Of a stretch of DNA of 64,000 bases, positions 7,057 to 18,160 are shown piece after piece. Source of the DNA: a bacterium (GTDB taxonomy: Bacteria > Sysuimicrobiota > Sysuimicrobiia > Sysuimicrobiales > Segetimicrobiaceae); NCBI GenBank assembly GCA_035295165.1, contig DATGJN010000108.1, positions 41,685 through 105,684 on the forward strand. The letters are read 5' to 3'. The number at the start of each line of letters is the position of its first letter. Within the stretch, counting starts at the first letter, position 1. The notes under the pieces were generated by a model. The model worked only from the letters and a program-made list of their open reading frames with translations. It was not told the DNA's origin and did no database searches. A program made the translations under genes and the position numbers.

Positions 7057-9101
7057 TTGCGTCCCTCCGCGATCACGTTGAGCTGGTCGTCGACGCGCAC
7101 CGCAAACCCGGACGGGATCACGGTCGTCGTGTCATCCTGCTCGATCACCGCGGGCCCCGTCAAGCGATCCCCGGACCGCAGGGCCGAGCGCTCATGCACG
7201 CTCGCCTCCACATGGCGGCCCGCCCAGTAGATGGTGCGCGTCTTGGCCGGGGGCCGGTGCTCCTGATCGGACGCGCCGCCGCTGCGGCGCGCGGTCGGCT
7301 GAGGCTTCGGGGTGACGCCGACGACCTGGACGCGCAGGTCGACGATCTCGACCGGCGCCTCATGGTCGACGTACCCGTAGACGTCTTGGTAGACGCCGTA
7401 GAACGCATCGAGCACCGGCGCCAGCGAACTTGTAATGCGGTCGGGCAACGGCGCCGTCAGCTCGAACGACTGGCCGACGTAGCGCATGTCCGCGGAACGC
7501 TCGAAGCGGCACGCCGTGACGGGCAGCGCCTCTCGATCCAGCCACATGCGTGCCTCCGCTTCGAGCTCACGGAACTGACGTTCCAGGACGTCCGGCTCGA
7601 GTGCCTGACACCGCGCGCCGAACACGCGCACAAAGTCCGCTCGAAGATCGGCGACCAGGCACCCCATCGCGCAGAGCGCGCCGGGGACCTGGGGGATGAG
7701 CACGCGAGGCAGGCCAAGCTCCTGCGCGAGCAGGCAGACGTGCGTCGGGCCGGCGCCGCCGTAGGCCACGACGGCATACTCCTCGGCGTCCACGCCGCGA
7801 CTGGTCAGAAACGGCGTGAACTGCGCGTACATGTTCGCGGTGGCCACCTCCACGATCGCCCACGCGACCGCTTCGATGCCCATCCCCAGGCGATCCCCAA
7901 GGCGCGCCAACGCGCTCGCCGCTGCGGCCCGGTCGAGCGCGACACCGCCGCCTGCGAACCGCTCGGGGTTCAACCACCCCAACACGAGATACGCGTCGGT
8001 GATCGTGGGTTCGGTGCCGCCGCGAGCGTAGCAGGCCGGGCCCGGTTCGGACCCCGCGCTCTGGGGCCCAACCTTCAACACTCCGCTGCGGTCGATCCAA
8101 GCGATCGACCCGCCGCCCGCCCCTACGGACTTGACGTCGATTGACGGCATCAAGATCGGAAAATCTCCCGCTTGCGCCTCGGTCGAGTACGACGGCCGCT
8201 CCGTGACAATCGACACGTCCGCGCTGGTGCCGCCCATGTCGAACGTGATCACCCGCGGAAACCCCGCGTGCGTCGCGATCCAGTGTGCGCCGATCACGCC
8301 GGACGCCGGGCCGGAAAACAGCGTCTCGACCGACCGCTCGCCGGCGGTGCGCGCGGTCATCACCCCGCCGTTGGATTTCGTGGACAGGATCGGCGCGCGC
8401 ACCCCGAGATCGCGCAGATCGCGTTCCAGCGCGCGAAAGTATTCGCGCATCCGTTCGCCGACGTGTGCGTTGATCACGGTGAGCAGGGCCCGTTCGTACT
8501 CGCGGCGCTGCGGCCATACCTCGCTCGACGCGCACACATACAGACCAGGAAATCGCGCGGCGATGCGAGCCTTGACCTCCTTCTCGTGCCGATCGTTCGC
8601 GTAGGCGTGGAGAAAGCAGATCGCGAGCGCGTTACAGCCCGAGGCGACGAGCGAGGCCGCTTCCGCCTCGGCGTGGTCGAGATCCACCGGCCGCTCGACC
8701 GCGCCGTTCGGCGCCAGGCGTTCGTCGATGCCGCGCACGGCCGAGCGCGGCACCAGCGGCGTCGGAGGATCCGTGAAGAAATTCTGCGGATCGGGCAGGC
8801 GCAACCGGCGGATCTCCAGGATATCCTCGAGGCCCGTCGTCACGAACAGGCCGGCCGAGCTTCCGGAACGTTCGATGAGCGTGTTGACCGCGAGCGTCGT
8901 CCCATGCACGAAATAGCGGATCGCGGCCGGATCGATCCGCACCCCGGCCGCGAGCGACTTGATGCCGCGGGTCACCGCCGTCGCGGGCGCACGCGGGGTG
9001 GTGGGGATCTTCAGAATGCTCACGGCGCCGGTCGACTCGTTGAGCAGCACGAAATCGGTGAACGTGCCGCCGATGTCCACACCCAGGCGAAATGCGTCCA
9101 A
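7053..9101 (-). CDS. Hydantoinase A/oxoprolinase family protein
   Basis: ATP-binding HyuA-type subunit, 682 residues. The N-terminus carries the phosphate-binding motif GVDIGGTFTDFVLL (residues ~6-19) of the ASKHA fold and then GTTLAVNTLIER. A second motif, ITFDMGGTSADVSIV, lies near residue 275. The frame is open 52 codons further upstream to 9257, but that part is Arg-rich and unlike the family. GGAGG at 9110-9114, eight bases before TTG at 9101, and the immediate onset of homology fix the start at TTG. It is coupled to HyuB by a 4-base overlap. Probable cytosolic heteromer with HyuB. Confidence 0.94.
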   Translation of the reverse strand: MDAFRLGVDIGGTFTDFVLLNESTGAVSILKIPTTPRAPATAVTRGIKSLAAGVRIDPAAIRYFVHGTTLAVNTLIERSGSSAGLFVTTGLEDILEIRRLRLPDPQNFFTDPPTPLVPRSAVRGIDERLAPNGAVERPVDLDHAEAEAASLVASGCNALAICFLHAYANDRHEKEVKARIAARFPGLYVCASSEVWPQRREYERALLTVINAHVGERMREYFRALERDLRDLGVRAPILSTKSNGGVMTARTAGERSVETLFSGPASGVIGAHWIATHAGFPRVITFDMGGTSADVSIVTERPSYSTEAQAGDFPILMPSIDVKSVGAGGGSIAWIDRSGVLKVGPQSAGSEPGPACYARGGTEPTITDAYLVLGWLNPERFAGGGVALDRAAAASALARLGDRLGMGIEAVAWAIVEVATANMYAQFTPFLTSRGVDAEEYAVVAYGGAGPTHVCLLAQELGLPRVLIPQVPGALCAMGCLVADLRADFVRVFGARCQALEPDVLERQFRELEAEARMWLDREALPVTACRFERSADMRYVGQSFELTAPLPDRITSSLAPVLDAFYGVYQDVYGYVDHEAPVEIVDLRVQVVGVTPKPQPTARRSGGASDQEHRPPAKTRTIYWAGRHVEASVHERSALRSGDRLTGPAVIEQDDTTTVIPSGFAVRVDDQLNVIAEGRK

Positions 9102-9109
9102 CGTGTTGG

Positions 9110-9114
9110 CCTCC
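9110..9114 (-). promoter_or_regulatory. Shine-Dalgarno site fixing the TTG start of hydantoinase A
   Basis: GGAGG on the minus strand, spaced eight bases from TTG at 9101. No other start within 50 codons has both such a site and adjacent family homology. Confidence 0.75.
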
Positions 9115-9465
9115 GGGAAGTCGATGTGCTGCGACACGGATCTCGCGTGCGCACGGACACGTCGCGCCGGCACACGTCCGCCGGAACGCTGGTCTCCGAT
9201 GTGTCTCAGTATTTCCTTTGCGCCACGCCGTTTCCTTGGGGGGCGCGCCGCACGCACACGGACGCGCTCACGCGGGACCGTTGGGCGGCTGCGCGACCCT
9301 GGTTGCGGCGCGGTGTCTGCGTCGAATCTCCATCCTCGCGGGGACCCGCGCGATACGCGAACACACCGCGGGCAGGCGTCGTACGTTCCGCGACCGCGGC
9401 GGTCCGCTCGGTCAGCGCGCCGCGATGCGTCGTGGGCTGTCAGCGCGGGTGGTCGGGCGCTCGCA
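9115..9465. other. Intergenic stretch between pgi and hydantoinase genes
   Basis: About 350 bases upstream of hydantoinase A and downstream of pgi, with no domain-bearing frame. It probably holds the hydantoinase promoter, but no convincing -35/-10 pair was found. The gap suggests that the hydantoinase pair is transcribed separately from pgi. Confidence 0.45.
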
Positions 9466-11103
<1,638 letters not shown>

Positions 11104-11324
11104 CGCGGTTCCTTTCTGCCTCGCGCTCTCGGCAGCGAATACGACTACGGTGAGCGGTCCTCCTGCGCCCCATTCACCGGAGCCCCGGGCGGGCCCACAC
11201 GACGCGCAGGAGACGCTCCCGGTTGATGTGCCGCCGGCCAGACGCGCATCGGTGCTCAGCTTCGGGGGACGGCGGCCGGACCGCGGTGGTCGGGCCGACT
11301 CGCGAGCGCCGCTCTCCCGTCGGT

Positions 11325-12260
11325 CTAGGTCCGAAACACCGCGAGCGGCAACAGCGCGCTTACGATGTACTGGCCGGCGTCCACAATCTCCGAGATCTTG
11401 AGGTCCACGCACAGGCTGGACAAGAGGTAAGCGTCCTCTCCGGACAGGCGGTAGGTCCCGGACAGGTGGGCGACCATCGCCCGCACCGCATCCTGCGCCG
11501 CCCTGTAGAGGTCCGGCCCCACCCCGGTCGTCCCGTACCATCCCTTGTGGCCGACGCGGGGCGTGAGCGGCCCGGGGGTGGCAAACTGCGGCGCCGGGAT
11601 CTTTCGACCCTTGAGCAGGGTGAAGCGCAGCGCGGCGTACATCGGCGCCTCGATCCCCGTCACGCAGACCTCGCCATCGCCTTGAGCGCCGTGCGCATCC
11701 CCGCACCCAAATAGCGCCCCCTCGACCTGCACCGGAAGGTAGAGCGTCGAGCCGCGGACCAGCTGTCGGGTATCCATGTTACCGCCGAACGTGCCGGGCG
11801 GCATCACGGCTTGGTTCGAGGCCCCGGCTGGGCAGACACCCATCGTCCCGAAGAACGGCTCGATCGGAATCGCGATGTCATCGCGCAGGTACGCGGTGTC
11901 GGCGTCGCTGAGATCGAAGATTCTGAGGTACGGCGTCTTGAAGTCGTCGGCCAAGAGACCGAGCCCGGGTAGAATCGCGGTCCAGCCCCATCCCTGGGTG
12001 TGAATATCCAGGACCTCCACCGCAAGCGTGTCGCCCGGCCGCGCGCCGGCCATGGCGATCGGTCCGGCGAGCGGGTAGACACGCTGCCAGTCGAGACCGG
12101 GCAGATCGGCGGTCGTGGACTCCGGCGTGATCTGATTGTCGCTCACGTCGCGCGTGTGTACGACCACGACGTCGCCGCTGTCGATCGTCATCGCGGGCGG
12201 ATGGCTAACATCCCAGGTGAACCGCACGCTGTCTTCGGGCAGGTACCGCGTCACCGGCAT
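11325..12260 (-). CDS. Acetamidase/formamidase family protein
   Basis: Metal-dependent amidase of the FmdA/AmdA family (311 residues) that releases ammonia from short-chain amides. Family marks include [35 protein letters not shown] (~65-84), [11 protein letters not shown] (~136-146), [14 protein letters not shown] and the metal-site segment [19 protein letters not shown] (~184-202). Length is normal. It lies 105 bases downstream of the aspartate-dehydrogenase-like gene on the same strand and probably belongs to the same transcript. The natural amide is unknown; many family members are annotated without proven substrate. Confidence 0.95.
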   Translation of the reverse strand: MPVTRYLPEDSVRFTWDVSHPPAMTIDSGDVVVVHTRDVSDNQITPESTTADLPGLDWQRVYPLAGPIAMAGARPGDTLAVEVLDIHTQGWGWTAILPGLGLLADDFKTPYLRIFDLSDADTAYLRDDIAIPIEPFFGTMGVCPAGASNQAVMPPGTFGGNMDTRQLVRGSTLYLPVQVEGALFGCGDAHGAQGDGEVCVTGIEAPMYAALRFTLLKGRKIPAPQFATPGPLTPRVGHKGWYGTTGVGPDLYRAAQDAVRAMVAHLSGTYRLSGEDAYLLSSLCVDLKISEIVDAGQYIVSALLPLAVFRT

Positions 12261-12365
12261 CCTCAGGCCCCCGTTCCTCGTGGTATCGTCCAGACGCTCA
12301 CCCTTTCCGCAGGCCGCGGCACGCTCCTCCCCGTGGGAACCCGCACGCCGCCGCGCGCGCCGAGC

Positions 12366-13169
12366 CTACCCACCCACGCGCAATGGGCCCGTGAGTCGCC
12401 GAATCGTTGCGATCACGGACAGCGCGGTCAGCACACCGCTCCGCGGATTCGCGGAGGGACGGTTTTCGATGTGCACCGCGAACCGACCGAACTCGCCCGT
12501 GACCTCCACATCGTGGATGTTCCGGTCGAGGGCGGGATCGGCGACAATGCGCAGACGGGTCCGGTCGGGCCCGATTCCCGCGAGGCTCACCGCCGCGGAC
12601 ACATTGACGTTGGCGGGGAAGCCTTGCCACGCTTCTCGGGCGCTGCCCTCGAACACGACGCGGGGACCACTTAGATCCGTCAGATCGATACCGTGCGCCG
12701 CAAGATACGGTGCGCCGGCGAGCCCTTGAGGGGGCTTGCGAGTAGTCATCGTTACCGACTCGACGGCACCGACTGCCGCCGCGGCGATCGCATCGAGCCC
12801 GCCGATCGCCCCGGACGCCACGCGGATCACGCCGCCGTGACGCCGCGCCAACGCGACGTACGCGTCGTGTGCGTCGAGCAGCGCGCCCACCGTGAGCACG
12901 AGCAGCTCCTTGCCGGCGGCGAGGGTGGCGCGCGCGATCTCTGGGAATGCCGCGGCCGGCGCCGCCTCGACGACAAGATCCGACCGCGCCACCGCGTCCG
13001 CCAGCGTGACGACGGGCGGGGGCCGGCGCAGCAGCCGTTCGGCGTGTCGCCGGGCGGCGTCGAGGTCCCGGCTCGTGATCGCCGCGAGCGCCGCGCCCGG
13101 CACGCCCCGATCCATCGCGGCCGCGATCTGCTGTCCGACCGCGCCGAAGCCCACGATGCCGACCCGCAT
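12366..13169 (-). CDS. Aspartate dehydrogenase-like NAD(P)-binding oxidoreductase
   Basis: Resembles L-aspartate dehydrogenase (NadX type), which deaminates aspartate to iminoaspartate with NAD(P). Of 267 residues, the N-terminal Rossmann motif is VGIVGFGAVGQQIAAAM. The C-terminal catalytic half carries FPANVNVSAAVSLAGIG, then NIHDVEV and NPRSGVLTALSVIATIRR, all characteristic of the DUF108 domain. The ATG at 13169 was chosen because it directly precedes the Rossmann strand; GTG at 13181 is possible. It sits in an operon with amidohydrolase, MmgE/PrpD and acetamidase, so its substrate may be an amino-acid-like intermediate rather than aspartate for NAD synthesis; no nadA or nadC is nearby. 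Confidence 0.88.
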   Translation of the reverse strand: MRVGIVGFGAVGQQIAAAMDRGVPGAALAAITSRDLDAARRHAERLLRRPPPVVTLADAVARSDLVVEAAPAAAFPEIARATLAAGKELLVLTVGALLDAHDAYVALARRHGGVIRVASGAIGGLDAIAAAAVGAVESVTMTTRKPPQGLAGAPYLAAHGIDLTDLSGPRVVFEGSAREAWQGFPANVNVSAAVSLAGIGPDRTRLRIVADPALDRNIHDVEVTGEFGRFAVHIENRPSANPRSGVLTALSVIATIRRLTGPLRVGG

Positions 13170-13245
13170 CACCCCGTCCACCGCGTTCCCCCCCGACCCG
13201 CGCCTCGACCCGTTCGGCCCGCCCCGCGGCCGGCTTGTGGGTCGT

Positions 13246-14370
13246 TCACCACGCCTCCTGGACGACCGCGCCGGCCCGCACCGTGCACGCGGGTACCAGA
13301 TCGACGTTCCCCTGCTCGGTCACGCCGTGACTGTCGGTGTATGCGATCGGCCCTTCCGTCACGCGGAACACGGTCACGTCCGCGCACGCGCCCGGGCGCA
13401 GCGTGCCGAAGTCGTCCGCACGGCCGACGATGGACGCCGGCCCCACGGTCACGAGGCGCACAACGTCCGGAAGCGCAAGACCGAGGTGCAGGAACTTCGC
13501 CATCGTGCGGCCGAGCGTGTACACGGGGCCCTTGACGCTCAAGCCGTGCAGATCGGTCGAGATCGAGTGAATCGGAAACGCCGCGGCAAGTGCCTGCCTC
13601 GCCGCCGTGAAGCAGAAACTGCCAGACCCGTGGCCGACATCGAACCGCACCCCGCGGCTCGCGGCGGCCCACGCCTCCGCGAGCGGGAACCCGCGCCGGC
13701 TCATCAGGCCGCCCGGGAACCCCTTCAGGCAGTGCGTCACGACGTCGCCCGGACCGAGCAGGTTCAGGACGTCCTGGATCACCGGCGGCGCCACCCCGAT
13801 GTGGACCATCAACCCCGTGCGGGCCTCGCGGGACGCCTGCGCGGCGAGTTGGACCGGGATGATGCCGAGGTTGCCGCAGTGTCGCTGCGAGGCGAGCACC
13901 TTGATGCCGACGATCAGGTCCCGGTGGGCTTCCGCAGCCGCGATCGTGCGCGCCTGGTCGAACGCCTGCCAGTCTCCGTGAATGGGCGAGCCTCGCGTCG
14001 CGGACACGTTGAGGTAGCCGAGCACGCGCGTCCGCGCGCGCCGGGCGACATCCAGGAACAGCGGAAGCCCGTCGGCGCCGATCGAACCGGTGTCCACGAT
14101 CGTCGTAACGCCGGTGGCCACCCCGGCGTCGCGGTCGGGGTCGACGCCGCCCACGCTCGGGCCCTCGACACAGTGCACGTGCAGATCGATCCAACCCGCC
14201 GACGCGACGAGCCCGCGCGCGTCGATCACGCGCGCGGCCTGGGCGCCGGCGAGATCTCCCACTCGCGCGATACGGCCGCCGGCGACGGCGATGTCGGCCG
14301 GCCCGTCAAGCGCCAGCGATGCGTCGATGACCCTGGCGCCGCGAACGATGATGTCGTAGCGCTCCGCCAT
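13246..14370 (-). CDS. Amidohydrolase/deacetylase family metallohydrolase
   Basis: TIM-barrel metal-dependent hydrolase (374 residues) of the dihydroorotase/D-aminoacylase-like group. Metal ligands are visible: WIDLHVHC (HxH, ~60-67), GIKVLAS with a probable carboxylated Lys (~155), VHIG, VTHCLKG and the final Asp in STDLHG. The end holds the returned beta-sandwich (LRPGACADVTVF). A GGAGGAGGAG tract precedes the ATG. This subfamily (EF_0837/AHA_3915 type) is often described as deacetylase/dihydroorotase-like without firm substrate. It is 35 bases downstream of MmgE/PrpD and 76 bases upstream of the dehydrogenase, which suggests an operon. Confidence 0.93.
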   Translation of the reverse strand: MAERYDIIVRGARVIDASLALDGPADIAVAGGRIARVGDLAGAQAARVIDARGLVASAGWIDLHVHCVEGPSVGGVDPDRDAGVATGVTTIVDTGSIGADGLPLFLDVARRARTRVLGYLNVSATRGSPIHGDWQAFDQARTIAAAEAHRDLIVGIKVLASQRHCGNLGIIPVQLAAQASREARTGLMVHIGVAPPVIQDVLNLLGPGDVVTHCLKGFPGGLMSRRGFPLAEAWAAASRGVRFDVGHGSGSFCFTAARQALAAAFPIHSISTDLHGLSVKGPVYTLGRTMAKFLHLGLALPDVVRLVTVGPASIVGRADDFGTLRPGACADVTVFRVTEGPIAYTDSHGVTEQGNVDLVPACTVRAGAVVQEAW

Positions 14371-14405
14371 GCTCCTCCTCCGCCCGGCGCCGGCCGGCGT
14401 CCGCC

Positions 14406-15788
14406 CTACCGCAGTGCCCGGATCGCGTCGCCGAGCGCGCGCACGTCGTCCACCGCCTCCAGGCGCAGCGCGAGATCGGCGATCGTGCGCACCGGCGCCG
14501 CGTCGGCGGCGCCCGCCGTCATCGCGCGGTACTTCGCGACGACCTCGTCGTGTGTCATGCGGTTCTGCGGCGTGCCCTTCGCGTGGTCCACGCGCGCCTC
14601 ATGCCGGCACCCATCGGCCGTCGCGACCGACACCACGGTGCTGTACTCCGCAGGATACCGGGCGTCCAGCACATCGTCGTGGACGACCCGCACGCTGCGG
14701 GCCAACCGGGCGATCTCGGGGTCCTCGCGCTGGTCCGCGAGGATGTCGTCGATCGTGATCGCGCGGCGCACCGCGGCGACCGCGAGGATGTACTGCGCGT
14801 TATGGGACCGGAGCTCGTTGTTGTCGATCACGGACGCGCCTGACCGCGGGAAGCGAAAGTCGATCGAGGTGATCTCGCCCGCGGTGACCCCGTACCGGTC
14901 CAGGATCTCCGTCAGGGCGTCCAGCCCGGGGTGCAGGAACGCGCAGCACGAATACCGCTTGACGGCGAGCGCCGACGTCGCGTAGCGGACGCCGAGGCCG
15001 TCGGTGAGCCGCGCCGGCCGTCGGACGCCGGAGAACGCAGTGAAGAGGTCGTACTTCCCTTCCAACACCGCGGTCGGTCCGCCGAACCCGAGGGCCGCGA
15101 GGCTCGCCGCCGTGACGCCGTTTCGCGCCGCGATCCCGATGTTGAACGGGCGCGACTGTTCGCTGTGGTCGCTGGTCCAGCTTAGCAGCCCCGACGCCTG
15201 GAGCGACGCCAACCCGAGCGCGTTCCGCCATTGGACCTGGTCCAGGTCGAGCAGACATCCGGCCGCGACCGCGGCGCCGAACGCGCCGGCGACGGCCGAC
15301 GGGTGGAACCCGCGGGCGTACAGGGCGCGCGGGTCCAGCGCCTCGCTGAGGCGGCACGCCACATCCACGCCGATGACCGTCGCGGTCAGGACAGCCCGCC
15401 CGCCCCTGGCGGCGGCTTCGCCGACGGCGAATGCTGCGGGAAACACCGCGGCGAGCGCGTGCATGACGGACGCGGGGTGATGCGGTTCGACGTCGCAGTA
15501 GTAGCCAAGGGTGCCGTTCACGAGCGCGGCGTTCGCGAGCGACGTCCGCTGCGGCCGGCCGAACACGCTCGCACGCGGCGCCCCGCCCTCGGCATCCACG
15601 AACGCTCCCAGCAGCCTCCCCGCGGCGTACCGCGGCGACGACGCGACCACACATGCCCCGATGAGATCCAGGATCATGTGCGTCGCCTCCGTGTCGACCG
15701 CCGGATCCAGGCGCGTGGAACCCGCACCAACAAGATAGTCGACCAACGTCCCCGTCAGATCCTCGGTCCGTGCCGTCGCCTCGCTCAT
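14406..15788 (-). CDS. MmgE/PrpD family protein
   Basis: Member of the 2-methylcitrate dehydratase-like family, which also includes cis-aconitate decarboxylase and imminodisuccinate epimerase-type enzymes. The 460 residues show the alpha-helical N-terminal domain (TEATHMILDLIGACVVASSP, PLING-type segment ALVNGTLGYYCDVEPHHPASV with the conserved Asp and His-Pro) and the smaller C-terminal domain. GGAGG precedes the ATG at 15788; the open frame continues upstream to 15950 without homology. Operon with M81 peptidase and amidohydrolase. With the acetamidase and AspDH-like genes it may process a dicarboxylate or aminodicarboxylate, but this is inference. Confidence 0.93.
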   Translation of the reverse strand: MSEATARTEDLTGTLVDYLVGAGSTRLDPAVDTEATHMILDLIGACVVASSPRYAAGRLLGAFVDAEGGAPRASVFGRPQRTSLANAALVNGTLGYYCDVEPHHPASVMHALAAVFPAAFAVGEAAARGGRAVLTATVIGVDVACRLSEALDPRALYARGFHPSAVAGAFGAAVAAGCLLDLDQVQWRNALGLASLQASGLLSWTSDHSEQSRPFNIGIAARNGVTAASLAALGFGGPTAVLEGKYDLFTAFSGVRRPARLTDGLGVRYATSALAVKRYSCCAFLHPGLDALTEILDRYGVTAGEITSIDFRFPRSGASVIDNNELRSHNAQYILAVAAVRRAITIDDILADQREDPEIARLARSVRVVHDDVLDARYPAEYSTVVSVATADGCRHEARVDHAKGTPQNRMTHDEVVAKYRAMTAGAADAAPVRTIADLALRLEAVDDVRALGDAIRALR

Positions 15789-15950
15789 CGATCGCCTCCG
15801 TTGTGTCCCCTCAGTGTGTACGCATCGCCGAACTCCGCGAGCGCCTGGCCGTGCCCCGCCCACCCATCGTGAGTCTCCGCCCGCACGCTGCGGAGCGCCG
15901 GGAGGTCCGCAACGGGATTCCCGTCGGCCAGTCCCGGTGCCGGCACGCAC

Positions 15951-17441
15951 TCACCGCCCACGCCGATACGCTTCAGGGGCGGGCGTAAACGTCACGTCGT
16001 CGTCGAGCGGGAACATCGGGCGTCGGCAGATGTGGTGCCCGAGCGATCGCAGATCGGCGCTCGTAGACCCGGGCACATCGACGTTGAAATCCTTCTCCGC
16101 CCACTCGTCGAACATGTGCGGCTCGCAGTACGGCGACTTGACGACGGTGAGGTGGTAGTGTCTGGGGTCGCGCCCGTGCGCGAGAAACATCGCCCGGTCG
16201 AACAGGCTGACCGACCGCGTCATCGCCACGATCGTAACGTTCCCGGCGATGAGCACCGCGGTCGGACCGGCATCGAGCGCGCTCCGGCTGTTTTCCAACG
16301 CGGCGCGCCCGCGCGAGAGCATGTCGACGTCGACGGTCAGCTCCACCGGGGCAAAGCGCGGGTCGAGAGCGCCCCCGAGGCGCACCCGGAGCGTCGCGCC
16401 CACCCCAGCCCGGAACGCGGCGGCGACCGCGGGAGGATCAACGATCGGCGCGAGCACGGGCTTCTCGTAGCCGGCGCGCAGCAACCCGGCCAGGATTGCG
16501 TTGCTGTCTCCGGTCGCGCCGGACGAGGTTGCGTCCGCGGCGTCGGTGAAGATCACCGGCCCGGCCATGGTGCGCGCCTGAGCGATCGCGCGGTCGAGCG
16601 CGATCAGCTTGGCCTGCATCCGGAAGCGGTTCGGCCAGAACTCCTCGGCGAGGCGAAGGGCGTCCGCCGAGGCCGTCTCCGGATCCTCCGCGACCACGAC
16701 GGCCTGGCTGCCCAGCTCCGGGACATCGGTAAACGGGTTGCCGATCATCACCGCCGCGGCGAGGGCGCGTTCCTCGCGTTCGAGGCGCTGCGCCTCGCGA
16801 ATCACATCCCCGTAGCAGCCCGACTTGGTGATCAGTTCGTCGCCGCGCACGAGCGCCGGGATCGCCACCCGTGCGATCGCCGGAACGACCTGCCCGTCGA
16901 GGATGCGCAGCAACAGGCGCGCCGCCCGCGCCCCCGTGTCCGCGAAGTCCACGTGCGGATACGTATGGTACACGGCCAGGCCGTCGATCGCGCGCAGCAT
17001 CCTCGCGGTGAGGATGCCGTGGAGATCCAGTGAGACCACGATCGGCACGCGGTCGCCGAGCAGCCGTCGCGTCTCCGTGAGCAGCGTCCCCTCGGGATCC
17101 AGGTCACCGTCGGCGCCCATCGCGCCGTGCATCGAGAAGTAAACGCCGTCGATGTCCCGGGCGCGCTCTGCGATCGCGTCCAGCAGTTCGCGTGACAGCC
17201 GTTGCCACCCCGCCGCGGACAAGAGCCCCGCGCTCCCCGCCCGCGCGCTGTACGTCGGCACCAGCTCCACGTTCCCGCGCGCGGCAAACACCGCCTCCGC
17301 ACCGCCCACGGCGGCGTTGCGCCCGCGCTGATCGGCGAGGATCGCGTCCCCGCGCCGCACGGAGAAGTTGTGATACTCGCTCGGCACCGGGTTGAACGAC
17401 GAGATCTCCTGCATGCACTCGGCGACCAGAATTCTGGGCAC
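15951..17441 (-). CDS. M81 family metallopeptidase (MlrC/microcystinase C-like)
   Basis: Cytosolic zinc-dependent hydrolase, 496 residues, the full family length. DUF1485-type N-terminal motifs are visible: LVAECMQEISSFNP (Glu and adjacent residues), GVYFSMHGAMGADGDLDPEGTLL and PIVVSLDLHG, the last two giving His and Asp-His metal ligands, with AVYHTYPHVDFADTGARAA further on. The C-terminal domain contains FTDAADATSSGATGDSNAIL. Start is GTG at 17441 after a G-rich tract. MlrC opens linear microcystin-type products, but most relatives occur in organisms with no such toxin and sit beside amidohydrolases, as here. It heads the minus-strand cluster. Confidence 0.94.
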   Translation of the reverse strand: MPRILVAECMQEISSFNPVPSEYHNFSVRRGDAILADQRGRNAAVGGAEAVFAARGNVELVPTYSARAGSAGLLSAAGWQRLSRELLDAIAERARDIDGVYFSMHGAMGADGDLDPEGTLLTETRRLLGDRVPIVVSLDLHGILTARMLRAIDGLAVYHTYPHVDFADTGARAARLLLRILDGQVVPAIARVAIPALVRGDELITKSGCYGDVIREAQRLEREERALAAAVMIGNPFTDVPELGSQAVVVAEDPETASADALRLAEEFWPNRFRMQAKLIALDRAIAQARTMAGPVIFTDAADATSSGATGDSNAILAGLLRAGYEKPVLAPIVDPPAVAAAFRAGVGATLRVRLGGALDPRFAPVELTVDVDMLSRGRAALENSRSALDAGPTAVLIAGNVTIVAMTRSVSLFDRAMFLAHGRDPRHYHLTVVKSPYCEPHMFDEWAEKDFNVDVPGSTSADLRSLGHHICRRPMFPLDDDVTFTPAPEAYRRGR

Positions 17442-17615
17442 CCCACCACCCCCACTCCCGGCACACCGCTCGCGGCGCGCCGCTGCTCAGTTCTCGACCG
17501 CCGACCGGCGGTCCCGCCGCCCGCTGGAGGCTCGCAACCGGAGAATCGACGCGCCGCCGAGAAGGAAGAGGCGTGGGACTTCAGGCCCCACTCATCACGG
17601 GAGGAGTGACAGCAC

Positions 17616-18044
17616 ATGACGGCAGATTCGAATCCGATGGTCCGGCGGATCAACCACATCGGCGTGATCGTCGATGATCTCGCGGAGGCGCGGCGGTGGC
17701 TCGTGGAGGTGTTCGGGATGCCGCTGCGCAGGACGGTGGACCTGCCGGAGGGACAGATCCACGGCGAGTTCTTCGGGGGCGGGGACGTCGACATCGAGGT
17801 GCTCACGATCGGCGACCCGGCGATGCGGCAGAAGCGCCTTGGGAACGCGAAGGCGCGGATCGAGCACATCGCGGTCGAAGTGAAGGACCTGCCGGCGGTC
17901 TTCGATCGTCTCACGGCGCTCGGTGTGAAATTCACAACACCCGCGCCCCGCCGAGTCGGTACGACCCTGAACGCCTGGACCGTCGAGGAGACGACCGGCG
18001 GCATCTCCTTCCAATTGACGGAGCGAGTCCCGGACGGCGCCTAG
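17616..18044 (+). CDS. VOC family protein (glyoxalase/epimerase-like)
   Basis: A 142-residue protein with two beta-alpha-beta-beta-beta units of the vicinal oxygen chelate fold. The first begins INHIGVIVDDLAEARRWLVE (~12-31), with the usual metal-ligand His; the second begins IEHIAVEVKDLPAVFDRL (~82-99). Order and spacing resemble methylmalonyl-CoA epimerase and glyoxalase I. GGGAGGAG lies before the ATG. It is divergent from the M81 gene across 174 bases. No mutase or other methylmalonyl-CoA gene is nearby, so a specific reaction cannot be named. Confidence 0.9.
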   Translation: MTADSNPMVRRINHIGVIVDDLAEARRWLVEVFGMPLRRTVDLPEGQIHGEFFGGGDVDIEVLTIGDPAMRQKRLGNAKARIEHIAVEVKDLPAVFDRLTALGVKFTTPAPRRVGTTLNAWTVEETTGGISFQLTERVPDGA

Positions 18045-18160
18045 CGCGTCGTCCCGGACGCCGCAGCCTGATCGCCGCGTAACGAGCGTGCAACCGCGGC
18101 AGGGACGCACGTCCCGGGGAGTGAACCTTCCCGCACGTCGAGTGAAGGACTCCCCAAGCC

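Noticed and set aside
11104..11706. Upstream extension of pgi by 201 codons
   Set aside because: The extension overlaps the acetamidase gene in another frame and has no family homology; a ribosome site and family N-terminus place the start at 11103.
12892..14985. Plus-strand open frame of 697 codons across three minus-strand genes
   Set aside because: Arg-rich shadow frame opposite three genes with clear catalytic motifs.
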